Shown here piece after piece: positions 6,463-13,572 of a DNA stretch of 19,975 nucleotides. The notes under the pieces were generated by a model. The model saw only the letters and a program-made list of their open reading frames with translations, was not told where the DNA came from and searched no databases. Positions within the stretch are counted from its first letter, which is position 1. The number at the start of each line of letters is the position of its first letter. The stretch is from NCBI GenBank assembly GCA_903889815.1, contig CAISYX010000356.1:1-19975 (forward strand). Direction: 5' to 3'. Both the position numbers and the translations under genes were made by a program. Source of the stretch: an uncultured Gammaproteobacteria bacterium (GTDB lineage Bacteria; Pseudomonadota; Gammaproteobacteria; Pseudomonadales; Pseudohongiellaceae).

Positions 6463-7596
6463 GTGGATTTTTCATTCAGTGATGAGCAGCAGATGCTGCA
6501 GGAAAGCGTGCAGAAATTCGTGCACCGCCATTACGCCTTCGATGCGCGCCGCGCCATTCTGGCCAGCGCTGCAGGGTACAGTGCCGAACACTGGGCGCTG
6601 TTTGCCGAGCTGGGCTGGCTGACAGTGCCTTTCTCGGAAGCCGATGGCGGGTTCGGAGGCCTGGCCACTGACCTGATGGTGCTGATGGAAGAATTCGGCA
6701 AGGCGCTGGTTGTCGAGCCGTTTGTGGCGGGTGTCGTCCTGGGCGGCGGGCTTGTCAGTGCGCTGGGCAGCCCGGCGCAAAAAGAGCACCTGCTGCCGGA
6801 GCTCATGGCTGGCAGTCTGCAGCTGGCATGCGCGCTTTACGAAGAACAGGGCCGCTACAACCTCGCGAGTGTGGCGACGACGGCGCATGTTTCTGGCAGC
6901 CATTTCCTGGTGAATGGCACCAAGGTGCTGGTGCTCAATGGGCCAGTTGCCGATGCGCTGCTGGTGTCGGTGCGCACGGCTGGCAGCGAGCGCGATGTGG
7001 AAGGCATTTCCGTTGTGATGATCGCATCGAACACCCCGGGCATCGTGCGCCGTGACTACACGACCGTGGATGGGCATCGCGCGGCCCAGATCCGCTTTGA
7101 CAATGTGCAGGTACCCGTCAGTGCGCTGCTGGGCCAGCAGGGCGCTGCATTGCCTGCCCTGCAACAGAGCGTCGACCGCGCCACGCTGTGCGTGTGTGCA
7201 GAAGCCGTTGGCGCGCTGGACATGCTGTTGCACAAGACTGTCGAATACAGCAAGACGCGCCAGCAGTTTGGTGCCCCAATAGGCAGTTTCCAGGCGCTGC
7301 AGCATCGCATGGCAGACATGTTCATCGAATGCGAATTGGCACGCTCCATCGTGATGATGGCGGCGATGACGCTGGATGCCGACGTGCCCGAAGCGCAGAA
7401 GCAACGCGCCGTTTCCGCCGCCAAGAGCCGGGTTGGCAAGGCCGCGCGCAAAGTGGGCCAGGAGGCGGTGCAGCTGCATGGCGGCATCGGCATGACTGAC
7501 GAGCTGGATGTCAGTCACTACTTCAAACGCGTTACGGCCATTGACTCGATGTTTGGCAATGCTGATTTCCACACCGCGCGATTTGCGCGTCTTTGA
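6463..7596 (+). CDS. acyl-CoA dehydrogenase, probable non-catalytic (beta) subunit
   Basis: This is the 377-residue partner of the preceding gene, with the same fold but lower conservation. Visible family motifs are EYSKTRQQFGAPIGSFQALQ (261-280), which normally contributes flavin-binding residues across a subunit interface, and QLHGGIGMTDE (337-347). The beta-domain flavin signature is degenerate (CALYEEQGRYNLASVAT). No catalytic base is evident: the helix-G position has Asp239 (SVDRATLC), and the C-terminal position reads DSMFGNADFHT with no glutamate. This fits a structural, FAD-sharing subunit of a heterotetramer, as established for PimD-like and ChsE-type pairs. GTG is the start, with GAGGA six bases upstream; it begins 29 bases after the alpha subunit's stop. 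The next gene follows after nine bases. Confidence 0.9.
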   Translation: MDFSFSDEQQMLQESVQKFVHRHYAFDARRAILASAAGYSAEHWALFAELGWLTVPFSEADGGFGGLATDLMVLMEEFGKALVVEPFVAGVVLGGGLVSALGSPAQKEHLLPELMAGSLQLACALYEEQGRYNLASVATTAHVSGSHFLVNGTKVLVLNGPVADALLVSVRTAGSERDVEGISVVMIASNTPGIVRRDYTTVDGHRAAQIRFDNVQVPVSALLGQQGAALPALQQSVDRATLCVCAEAVGALDMLLHKTVEYSKTRQQFGAPIGSFQALQHRMADMFIECELARSIVMMAAMTLDADVPEAQKQRAVSAAKSRVGKAARKVGQEAVQLHGGIGMTDELDVSHYFKRVTAIDSMFGNADFHTARFARL

Positions 7597-7605
7597 GGCG
7601 GCTGC

Positions 7606-8307
7606 ATGGGTGAACTGATCTTTGTCCGGCATGGCCAGGCGTCCTTCGGCGCACAGTCCTACGACAAGCTGAGCCCGCTGGGCGAGGAACAGGTGCACCT
7701 GCTGGCGGCGCACTGGCGCGAGACTGGCGAGCACTTCGATCACCTGTACAGTGGCGCGCTGCTGCGGCAGCGGGAAACAGCACAGATTCTGCGCCCGCTT
7801 GTGGCTGAGGAGGCAGGCTCTGCCCGTATCCACACCGGCTTCAACGAATACGACGGCACGCCTCTGATCGACATCTACCTGCGCGACCACCATCCAGCGG
7901 ACGAGCCTTTGAGCCTGCCCATCCACGATCGCACACTGTTTCAGCGCGTCTTCGAAGGCGCCACGGCGCGCTGGATTGCGGGCGAACTCACGCCCACCTC
8001 CCGGGATAGCGGATTCGAACATTGGCGGGATTTTCAGGCGCGTGTGCATGGCGCCATGGATGAGCTGATGGCCACTCACGAAGACGGAGAGCGAGTGCTG
8101 GTCTCGACCTCGGGAGGGGTGATTGCGCTGGCCTTGCAGCGTGCGCTGGCATTGCCGGATTCCCAGGTCATCGCCACCAACTGGATGGTCAACAACAGTT
8201 CAGTTACGCGTCTGCGCTTTGGCGACGGCAAGGTGTCATTGGCGCAGTTCAATGCGCTGGCGCATCTGGAGAAACCGGGATTGCGTGACAAGATTACCTT
8301 CCGGTGA
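7606..8307 (+). CDS. histidine-phosphatase-superfamily protein with altered second catalytic residue
   Basis: This is a 233-residue protein of the phosphoglycerate-mutase/histidine-phosphatase fold. The phosphorylatable histidine lies in FVRHGQASFG (Arg8, His9, Gly10). Conserved Arg54/Arg56 follow in SGALLRQRETAQ, and Glu81 in FNEYDGT. Where most members have HG near the C-terminal beta strand, this protein reads VSTSGGVIA (166-173), placing Ser169 at the second histidine. I recall other proteobacterial homologues with TSGG, so this looks like a subfamily trait. Phosphatase activity may therefore be altered. The start overlaps a weak AGGCGG nine bases after the acyl-CoA dehydrogenase beta stop, so it is the third gene of that operon. 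A housekeeping or substrate-detoxifying role beside beta-oxidation is possible but unproven. Confidence 0.85.
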   Translation: MGELIFVRHGQASFGAQSYDKLSPLGEEQVHLLAAHWRETGEHFDHLYSGALLRQRETAQILRPLVAEEAGSARIHTGFNEYDGTPLIDIYLRDHHPADEPLSLPIHDRTLFQRVFEGATARWIAGELTPTSRDSGFEHWRDFQARVHGAMDELMATHEDGERVLVSTSGGVIALALQRALALPDSQVIATNWMVNNSSVTRLRFGDGKVSLAQFNALAHLEKPGLRDKITFR

Positions 8308-8332
8308 CCCACCTGCTGTCGGCAGCCGAGCA

Positions 8333-8397
8333 CTCATGGGCTCGCCGTGCTTCCTTGACCCTCTTCCGGAGATAACGTATTTTCAGGCTCCCATGAG
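8333..8397 (+). promoter_or_regulatory. promoter flanked by an 8-bp inverted repeat
   Basis: TTGACC at 8355-8360 and TATTTT at 8378-8383 are separated by 17 bases and form a plausible sigma-70 promoter for the split aminopropyltransferase pair. An 8-bp perfect inverted repeat brackets it: CTCATGGG at 8333-8340 and CCCATGAG at 8390-8397. The right arm covers the expected transcription start. The arms are 49 bases apart, so a looping repressor or two half-sites is more likely than a hairpin. Confidence 0.4.
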
Positions 8398-8436
8398 CTT
8401 TCACCCTTTACCCGCCACCAACAAGAAGAGCCCAGC

Positions 8437-9087
8437 GTGACTGAGACCGCCAAGAAATCCCTGCTGCAGAACATCATCGTGTGTGCCGGCTTCATCAACG
8501 GCTTTGTGATCATGACGATCGAGCTGCTTGGAGGCCGCGTCCTGTCGCCGTATTTCGGCACCAGCGTCTATGTCTGGGGCAGCATCATCACCATTTTCAT
8601 GCTTTCCCTGTCCCTGGGCTATTTGTGGGGCGGGCGGCTGTCTTCCCGCAATCCCAACCCGAATACCTTCGCGCTGTTCTTCCTGCTGGCTGCCATCCTG
8701 TCGCTGCCCATCATTTTCGTGGGGGAATGGACGATGACACAGGTGTTTCTGAGCATCGAAGATCCGCGCTACGGCTCACTGGTCGCGGCCACGCTCCTGT
8801 ACTTCCTGCCCATCTTCTTCATGGGCATGGTGTCGCCCTACTCCATCCGCCTGCTGGTAAGCTCGGAGGAGAACAGCGGACGCATGGCTGGCCTGCTGTA
8901 TTTCGTGTCTACCCTTGGCAGTGCTCTGGGCACCCTGATGACCTCGTTCTACTTCGTGCTCTGGTTCGAGATCGACCAGATCATGTGGGGCGCGATCGCT
9001 GCGCTGCTGCTGTGTGGCGCCGCCGTTGCCCTGATTCACCGCATTCCCGTGAAAGACACTTCCGGAGTACATCGCTATGAGAATTGA
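8437..9087 (+). CDS. membrane partner of a spermidine-synthase-like system
   Basis: This 216-residue integral membrane protein has about six hydrophobic segments. It matches the N-terminal membrane half of so-called fused MFS/spermidine synthase proteins: an early Glu in IMTIELLGGRVLSPYFGTS (25-43), then VYVWGSIITIF, a LGYLWGGRLSS turn, and later YFLPIFFMGMVSPYSIRLL and GLLYFVSTLGSALGT. In many bacteria this half is fused to the catalytic aminopropyltransferase domain. Here it ends at residue 216 and the catalytic domain is a separate gene overlapping by 11 bases (9077-9087). It starts at GTG, with AGAAGAG six bases upstream. Transport of polyamines or anchoring of the enzyme are possible roles; neither is demonstrated by sequence. 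Confidence 0.85.
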   Translation: MTETAKKSLLQNIIVCAGFINGFVIMTIELLGGRVLSPYFGTSVYVWGSIITIFMLSLSLGYLWGGRLSSRNPNPNTFALFFLLAAILSLPIIFVGEWTMTQVFLSIEDPRYGSLVAATLLYFLPIFFMGMVSPYSIRLLVSSEENSGRMAGLLYFVSTLGSALGTLMTSFYFVLWFEIDQIMWGAIAALLLCGAAVALIHRIPVKDTSGVHRYEN

Positions 9088-9982
9088 AGAGATGGTTCGC
9101 GGCTGGCGCCAGGCCGCTGTCATGCTGCTGGCCATGGTGGGCGTCAACGTCAACGCCGCCGAAGTGCTGCATGAGGAGCGTTCCGTCTACCGCAACATCT
9201 TTGTGACGGAAGAGAGTGGTCGCCGCTGTCTGCTGTTCAACGCCGTGCGCGGCGAGCGCAACCAGACCTGCATGAACACCGCCAATCCGCGCGAGTTCGT
9301 GTTCCACTATGCCAAGATGAGCATGGCGGGCCTGCTGGTGAACCCCAATCCGCAGAACATCCTGATCGCCGGGCTCGGTGGCGGCACGCTGCCCACGGCG
9401 CTGCACGAGATGTTCCCAAACGCCAACATCGAAGTGCTGGAGATCGACCAGGCGGTGGTCAATGTGGCCCGTGACTTCTTCCACTATGTGGAGAACGACA
9501 AGGTCAGCACCCACGTAGTGGATGCCCGGGTGTTCATAAAGCGTGCCGGTCTGGCAGGCCGCAAGTTCGACTTCATCGTGCTGGATGCCTTTACCGGCGA
9601 ATACATTCCCGAGCACATGCTGACCCAGGAGTTTCTGGAGGAAGTGAAGCAGATCCTCACGCCCGAAGGCGTGGTAGTGGCGAATACCTTTTCGACCAGT
9701 GCGCTTTACGACCACGAGTCCGAGACGTACCGCGCCGTGTTTGGCGATTTCTTCAACATGAAGATGAGCGGTTCTGGCAACCGCGTGATCATCGCCCAGC
9801 AGCAGCCGCTGCCCAATGCCGCCGTGCTGCGCGCCAATGCCCAGCCGCTGTACGAGCCACTGCAGCCTTATGCGGTGGACATTCTGGAGTTCCCGGCCCG
9901 CATGAGCACCCGCCCGGACTGGGACCAGAGCCGCCGCGTCCTCACGGACCAGTTCTCGCCCGCGAACCTGCTGGGCCAGTAA
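9077..9982 (+). CDS. spermidine-synthase-like methyltransferase-fold protein with N-terminal export-signal-like segment
   Basis: This 301-residue protein has a Rossmann fold of the aminopropyltransferase type. The nucleotide-binding loop is IAGLGGGTLP (97-106), followed by the acidic end of strand two (LEIDQAV, Glu122/Asp124), VVDARVF (Asp149) and LDAFTGEYIPEHMLTQEF (169-186, Asp170), which matches the DAF...IP.HLLT block of the fused-type family. A hydrophobic stretch at 12-27 (QAAVMLLAMVGVNVNA) after a basic N-terminus looks like a signal peptide or anchor, ending NVNA-AE. The start ATG at 9077 has CGGAG nine bases upstream and overlaps the membrane partner, so the two are translationally coupled. 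Polyamine synthesis is only one possibility; many distant homologues have unknown substrates. Confidence 0.82.
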   Translation: MRIEEMVRGWRQAAVMLLAMVGVNVNAAEVLHEERSVYRNIFVTEESGRRCLLFNAVRGERNQTCMNTANPREFVFHYAKMSMAGLLVNPNPQNILIAGLGGGTLPTALHEMFPNANIEVLEIDQAVVNVARDFFHYVENDKVSTHVVDARVFIKRAGLAGRKFDFIVLDAFTGEYIPEHMLTQEFLEEVKQILTPEGVVVANTFSTSALYDHESETYRAVFGDFFNMKMSGSGNRVIIAQQQPLPNAAVLRANAQPLYEPLQPYAVDILEFPARMSTRPDWDQSRRVLTDQFSPANLLGQ

Positions 9983-10002
9983 CAGCGGGTGGAGGAAGTG
10001 CC

Positions 10003-10194
10003 ATGAATCTGCGCATGTCCCGGTTCAAGACGTGCGCGCTGCCTGCGCCATGCTGCTGAGTATTGCCGATGGCGTTCACCGTGGACTATGCCGCGCTGAA
10101 CACCATCGGCAACTTCTCCATGTCCACCCGCGTGCGCAGCGTATCGCCGTCGACCACGACGACATTCGAAATGCAGGGCATTCAGTTGCGGTGA
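10003..10194 (+). pseudogene. broken reading frame behind a strong ribosome binding site
   Basis: GGAGGAAG at 9991-9998, 21 bases into the gap after the aminopropyltransferase gene, precedes an ATG at 10003. The frame stops after 18 codons (TGA at 10057-10059). It reopens in the same frame from an ATG at 10069 and encodes 41 residues (MAFTVDYAALNTIGNFSMST..., ending GIQLR) up to TGA at 10194. Between them a different frame carries a hydrophobic, signal-like stretch (ACAMLLSIAD at about 10041-10070). This fits an exported protein gene damaged by two small frameshifts, possibly also internally deleted. I do not recognise the family. It could also be a sequencing error or a chance frame. Confidence 0.35.
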
Positions 10195-10206
10195 CAGATT
10201 TGTTGC

Positions 10207-10237
10207 GCGGGCCGGCCGTGAAGTCGACGCGGCCCGC
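10207..10237. terminator. GC-rich hairpin between convergent genes
   Basis: GCGGGCCG (10207-10214) pairs perfectly with CGGCCCGC (10230-10237) across a 15-base loop. It lies between the end of the plus-strand broken frame and the stop of the minus-strand OmpA gene at 10253, where a bidirectional terminator is expected. There is no T run on either side, so it is at best an incomplete intrinsic terminator. Confidence 0.35.
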
Positions 10238-10252
10238 AGCAGACATTCTGTC

Positions 10253-11380
10253 TCAGGGCTCTTCCGATCCCGTCACCAGCACCACCACGCGGCGATCCGG
10301 CGCCAGGCACGCAATCTGCGCCTGGGGCGAGCCTGTGCCACGGCAGTCTTCAGGTCGGGTGACGGGATCATCGCTGTTCACCCCGCGGGTGGTGATGCGG
10401 TCTGCCGGAATGCCGGCGTTCACCAGATAGGCCTTCACGGCATCGGCGCGGCGCTGCGACAGGCCCAGGTTGTAGTCGCGCGAACCGATGCGGTCGGTGT
10501 GGCCGGTCACCAGCACCAGCTCATAGTCCAGCGTGCGCAAGTCCGCGACCAGCTTGTCCAGCGCCTGAGCTCCCTCGTGCTTGATTTCGGTTCTGTCGAA
10601 GTCGAAGAGGGAGGCGGCGCTCCGGGTCAGTTCGATCGGCAGGGCGGCGGGCGGGGCGGGGGTCGGGGTCGGGGTCGGCGCGACGCTCACCGGTGCCCGT
10701 TCTGCCGGGGCCTCTGGCTCGCGGGCACCGAAGCGGTAGACCACGCCCAGCGTGAAGGTCTCCACATTGTCCTTGAGCACCGCATTGTCTTCCAGGTCAT
10801 AGCGTTCCAGCTCCGCGCGCAGCGCCAGGGTGTCGCTAATGGCATAGCTCAGGCCCACGCCGTACTTCTGGTTCCAGCCGCGCTCCGAATCATTGAGGAG
10901 CCCGGTGCCTGTGGCCGTGCCGCTGAAGCGCTGCCCTGCCTTGGCATTGTTCACACCCAGGCGGGCAAAGGCGGACCATTGGTCCTGCAGGGGCAGCGTG
11001 CCCACCAGGTCCACGGCGAAGCCATTGATGCTGCCGGCCTTGCCACTCTGCGTGGCAGCGGGCAGCAGGTCCGCGTCGAAGTCGAAGCTGCCCAGATTGA
11101 AGTAGCTGCCCTCCAGTGCGAAGTGTGGATGGAAGGAATAGCCGGCCAGCACCTTGTAGTGGTTGCCGTCATCCGCGGTGCTCAGGCGGCTGACGCCGTA
11201 GCCGCCGGATTGCAGGACTGAGGTGATGCCGCTGTCGTCAATCTCGGCGCTGACGCGGCCCGCGCCGAGGCCGACGTAAGCGCCCGTGTCCTGAGCGGAG
11301 GCTGGCAGTGGCAGGGCGGCCGCGATGGCGAGAACAAGAGGGCAGGCGGGGCTGATGCGGAGCAAGGCAGTGAGATTCAT
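10253..11380 (-). CDS. OmpA-family outer-membrane protein
   Basis: This is a 375-residue envelope protein. The signal peptide covers residues 1-29 (cleavage ASA-QDTG). Residues 30-220 look like an eight-strand OmpA-type beta barrel, with aromatic strand ends and a final YRF before the linker. A proline hinge (VSVAPTPTPTPAPPAALP, about 231-248) leads to the peptidoglycan-binding OmpA domain (255-372). Asp296 in TGHTDRIGS and Arg311 in SQRRADAV are spaced as in E. coli OmpA. CDCR-type cysteines at 346 and 358 may form a disulfide, as in OprF-like domains. The start at 11380 is preferred to an open extension to 11431 because AGGAGA lies six bases upstream and the signal peptide then begins properly. 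An FNR-like box lies upstream at 11498-11511. It is probably transcribed on its own. Confidence 0.92.
   Translation of the reverse strand: MNLTALLRISPACPLVLAIAAALPLPASAQDTGAYVGLGAGRVSAEIDDSGITSVLQSGGYGVSRLSTADDGNHYKVLAGYSFHPHFALEGSYFNLGSFDFDADLLPAATQSGKAGSINGFAVDLVGTLPLQDQWSAFARLGVNNAKAGQRFSGTATGTGLLNDSERGWNQKYGVGLSYAISDTLALRAELERYDLEDNAVLKDNVETFTLGVVYRFGAREPEAPAERAPVSVAPTPTPTPAPPAALPIELTRSAASLFDFDRTEIKHEGAQALDKLVADLRTLDYELVLVTGHTDRIGSRDYNLGLSQRRADAVKAYLVNAGIPADRITTRGVNSDDPVTRPEDCRGTGSPQAQIACLAPDRRVVVLVTGSEEP
10659..10676 (-). repeat. three tandem GGGGTC hexamers in the OmpA hinge
   Basis: Three exact copies of GGGGTC on the plus strand encode the Pro-Thr repeat of the OmpA-family hinge. Being in-frame hexamers, copy changes would lengthen or shorten the hinge by two residues without a frameshift. 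Confidence 0.7.
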
Positions 11381-11470
11381 GGGCGCTCTCCTTGAGAATG
11401 TGGAATGGTCACAGGGTGACTTCCCGTTCATCGCCGCGTGGAGACCATTCCTTTTCCACAGGACTCCGAC

Positions 11471-11511
11471 AGGTTACGCCAAACTCTCCGTTTTGCGTTG
11501 CGCTGGATCAA
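11471..11511 (-). promoter_or_regulatory. FNR/Anr-like box and -10 element upstream of the OmpA gene
   Basis: TTGCG-CTGG-ATCAA at 11498-11511 matches the FNR/Anr consensus TTGAT-N4-ATCAA at 8 of 10 positions. On the minus strand it reads TTGATCCAGCGCAA. A hexamer TAACCT (11476-11471, minus) lies where the -10 should be if the box is centred at -41.5, the class II activator position, giving a start near 11463. This suggests oxygen-responsive control of the OmpA-family gene. Confidence 0.45.
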
Positions 11512-11544
11512 GAATTGACCAAGCGTTTCAGGCGCCCAATCTGT

Positions 11545-13572
11545 CTACAAGGTAAGCGCCAGACGCGTCGCCTGATCGATCGCCCGCTTGGCATCCAGTT
11601 CGGTGGCCACGTCGGCGCCGCCGATCAGGTGGAAGGGCTTGTGCAGGCCTTCGGTGAGTTCGCGCCGGGGTTCCTGCCCGGCACACACCACGATGTGGTC
11701 CACGGCAAGAGTGCGCGGTTCGCCATTGATCAGCAGGTGCAGGCCGGCGTCGTCGATGCGCTGGTACTCGCAGCCCGACAACATTTCCACGCGTTTCTTC
11801 AACAGGCCCAGGCGGTGAATCCAGCCGGTGGTCTTGCCCAGCCCGGTCCCCACTTTCGTCTGCTTGCGCTGCAACAGGAAGAGCTGCCTTGGCGAGGGCT
11901 CGACCTCGGCACGCACGCCTTCGATGCCGCCCCGGGCCTGCAGGCTGCTGTCCACGCCCCACTCGCGCAGGAACACGGGAATGTCCTGACTCGGGCGCTC
12001 GTGGCCATGGCTGAGCAGTTCTGCCACGTCGAAACCGATGCCCCCGGCGCCTATCAGTGCCACGCGCCGCCCTGCAACTGCCCGCCCCGCGACCACATCC
12101 GCATAGCGCAGCACACTGGGGTGGTCGATGCCAGGAATCTCCGGCGTGCGCGGCGTGATGCCGGTGGCCAGGATAATGGCGTCGGCGTCACTGGCATTCA
12201 GCGCCGCCACTGTGACCCGCTGGTTCAGGTGCACGGTGACGCCCAGCATTTGCAGGCGCGTGCGGAAATAACGCAGGGTCTCGCTGAACTCTTCCTTGCC
12301 GGGAATGCGCCGCGCCAGGTTGAACTGGCCACCGATCTCGCCCGCCGCATCAAAGAGGCTCACATGGTGCCCGCGCTCGGCGGCGGTGGTAGCAAAGGCG
12401 AGCCCAGCCGGGCCGGCGCCCACCACGACGAAGCGGCGCGGTGTGGTGGCGGGGGTGCTCACGAGTTCCTGTTCGTGGCAGGCGCGGGGGTTCACGAGAC
12501 AACTGGTCAGACGGCCGTTGAAGATGTGATCCAGACAGGCCTGATTGCAGCCGATGCAGGTGTTGATCTCGGCGCTGCGATTGCGCGCGGCCTTGGCGAC
12601 AAACTGCGGGTCGGCCAGGAAAGGGCGTGCCATGGACACCATGTCGGCATCGCCCCGGGCCAGCACGTCTTCGGCCACCTCGGGCGTGTTGATGCGATTG
12701 GAGGTAATCACCGGCACGGGCAGGTGCGCGCGGAATTTTGCGGTGACCCAGCTGAAAGCGGCACGTGGCACCTTGGTGGCGATGGTGGGAATCTGCGCTT
12801 CGTGCCAGCCGATGCCGGTGTTGATCAGCGTGACGCCCGCTGCCGCCAGGGCCTGCCCCAGCTGCACCGTCTCTTCGAAGCTGCTGCCGCCCTCCACCAG
12901 GTCGAGCATGGACAAGCGGAAGATCAGAATGAACTCGTGGCCCACCCGTTCGCGGGTGCGGCGGACGATCTCCAGCGCCAGGCGCGAGCGGTTCTCGAAA
13001 TTGCCGCCCCAGCGGTCCTGGCGTTGATTGGTGCGCGTTGCAAGGAACTCGTTGATGAAGTAGCCCTCGGAGCCCATGATCTCCACGCCGTCATACCCCG
13101 CCTGCTGACAGAACAGCGCGAACTGCGCGAAGTCTTCGATCTGCTGCAGGATCTGGGCGTCCGTGGCCGCGGCGGGCACGAAGCGGCTGATGGGTGCCTG
13201 GATGGCGGAGGGGGCGATCATGGCAGGGCTGAGGGCATAGCGCCCCGTGTGCAGAATCTGCAGGCAGATCTTGCCGCCTTCCCGGTGCACGGCGTCGGTA
13301 ATGAAACGATGGTTCTCGAGCGCACCCGCCTGCGCATACACCGGCAGCTCGCCGTCGGGAAGGCAGTGTGCGTTGGGCATGTAGCCACCGGTGACGATCA
13401 GCGCCACGCCGCCTGCCGCCCGCTCGGCATAGAAGGCCGCCAGGCGTTCGTGGTTGTTCGGAATATCTTCCAGCCCCGTGTGCATCGAGCCCATCAGCAC
13501 GCGGTTGCGCAGCTGCGTGAACCCCAGGTCCAGCGGCTGCAGCAGATGCGGGTACGGGGCCAGTGTGCTCAT
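11545..13572 (-). CDS. fadH: NADPH-dependent 2,4-dienoyl-CoA reductase
   Basis: This reductase acts on 2,4-dienoyl-CoA from unsaturated fatty acids so that beta-oxidation can continue. It has 675 residues, close to the 672 of E. coli FadH. The N-terminal FMN TIM barrel (about 10-335) carries the catalytic pair: Tyr171 in MGSEGYFINEFL and His257 in GIGWHEAQ. The [4Fe-4S] cluster cysteines are 339, 342, 346 and 358 (CIGCNQAC...SC). The FAD-binding GAGPAG is at 385-390, and a second Rossmann motif (LIGAGGIG) near 525 binds NADPH. All expected residues are present. The ATG at 13572 overlaps the stop of the upstream universal stress gene as ATGA, so translation is coupled; ten extra in-frame codons upstream are rejected. 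A long open frame on the opposite strand here is a codon-bias shadow. Confidence 0.96.
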   Translation of the reverse strand: MSTLAPYPHLLQPLDLGFTQLRNRVLMGSMHTGLEDIPNNHERLAAFYAERAAGGVALIVTGGYMPNAHCLPDGELPVYAQAGALENHRFITDAVHREGGKICLQILHTGRYALSPAMIAPSAIQAPISRFVPAAATDAQILQQIEDFAQFALFCQQAGYDGVEIMGSEGYFINEFLATRTNQRQDRWGGNFENRSRLALEIVRRTRERVGHEFILIFRLSMLDLVEGGSSFEETVQLGQALAAAGVTLINTGIGWHEAQIPTIATKVPRAAFSWVTAKFRAHLPVPVITSNRINTPEVAEDVLARGDADMVSMARPFLADPQFVAKAARNRSAEINTCIGCNQACLDHIFNGRLTSCLVNPRACHEQELVSTPATTPRRFVVVGAGPAGLAFATTAAERGHHVSLFDAAGEIGGQFNLARRIPGKEEFSETLRYFRTRLQMLGVTVHLNQRVTVAALNASDADAIILATGITPRTPEIPGIDHPSVLRYADVVAGRAVAGRRVALIGAGGIGFDVAELLSHGHERPSQDIPVFLREWGVDSSLQARGGIEGVRAEVEPSPRQLFLLQRKQTKVGTGLGKTTGWIHRLGLLKKRVEMLSGCEYQRIDDAGLHLLINGEPRTLAVDHIVVCAGQEPRRELTEGLHKPFHLIGGADVATELDAKRAIDQATRLALTL

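Noticed and set aside
6472..8079. 535-codon minus-strand open frame opposite the acyl-CoA dehydrogenase beta and phosphatase genes
   Set aside because: It is a codon-bias shadow of two well-supported genes; the translation is rich in His, Gln and Arg with no recognisable motif.
10032..10430. Plus-strand open frame of 132 codons across the OmpA gene end
   Set aside because: It runs antisense into the OmpA domain and has no ribosome binding site. Only its first 40 bases, which look like a displaced signal peptide, were used for the broken-gene entry.
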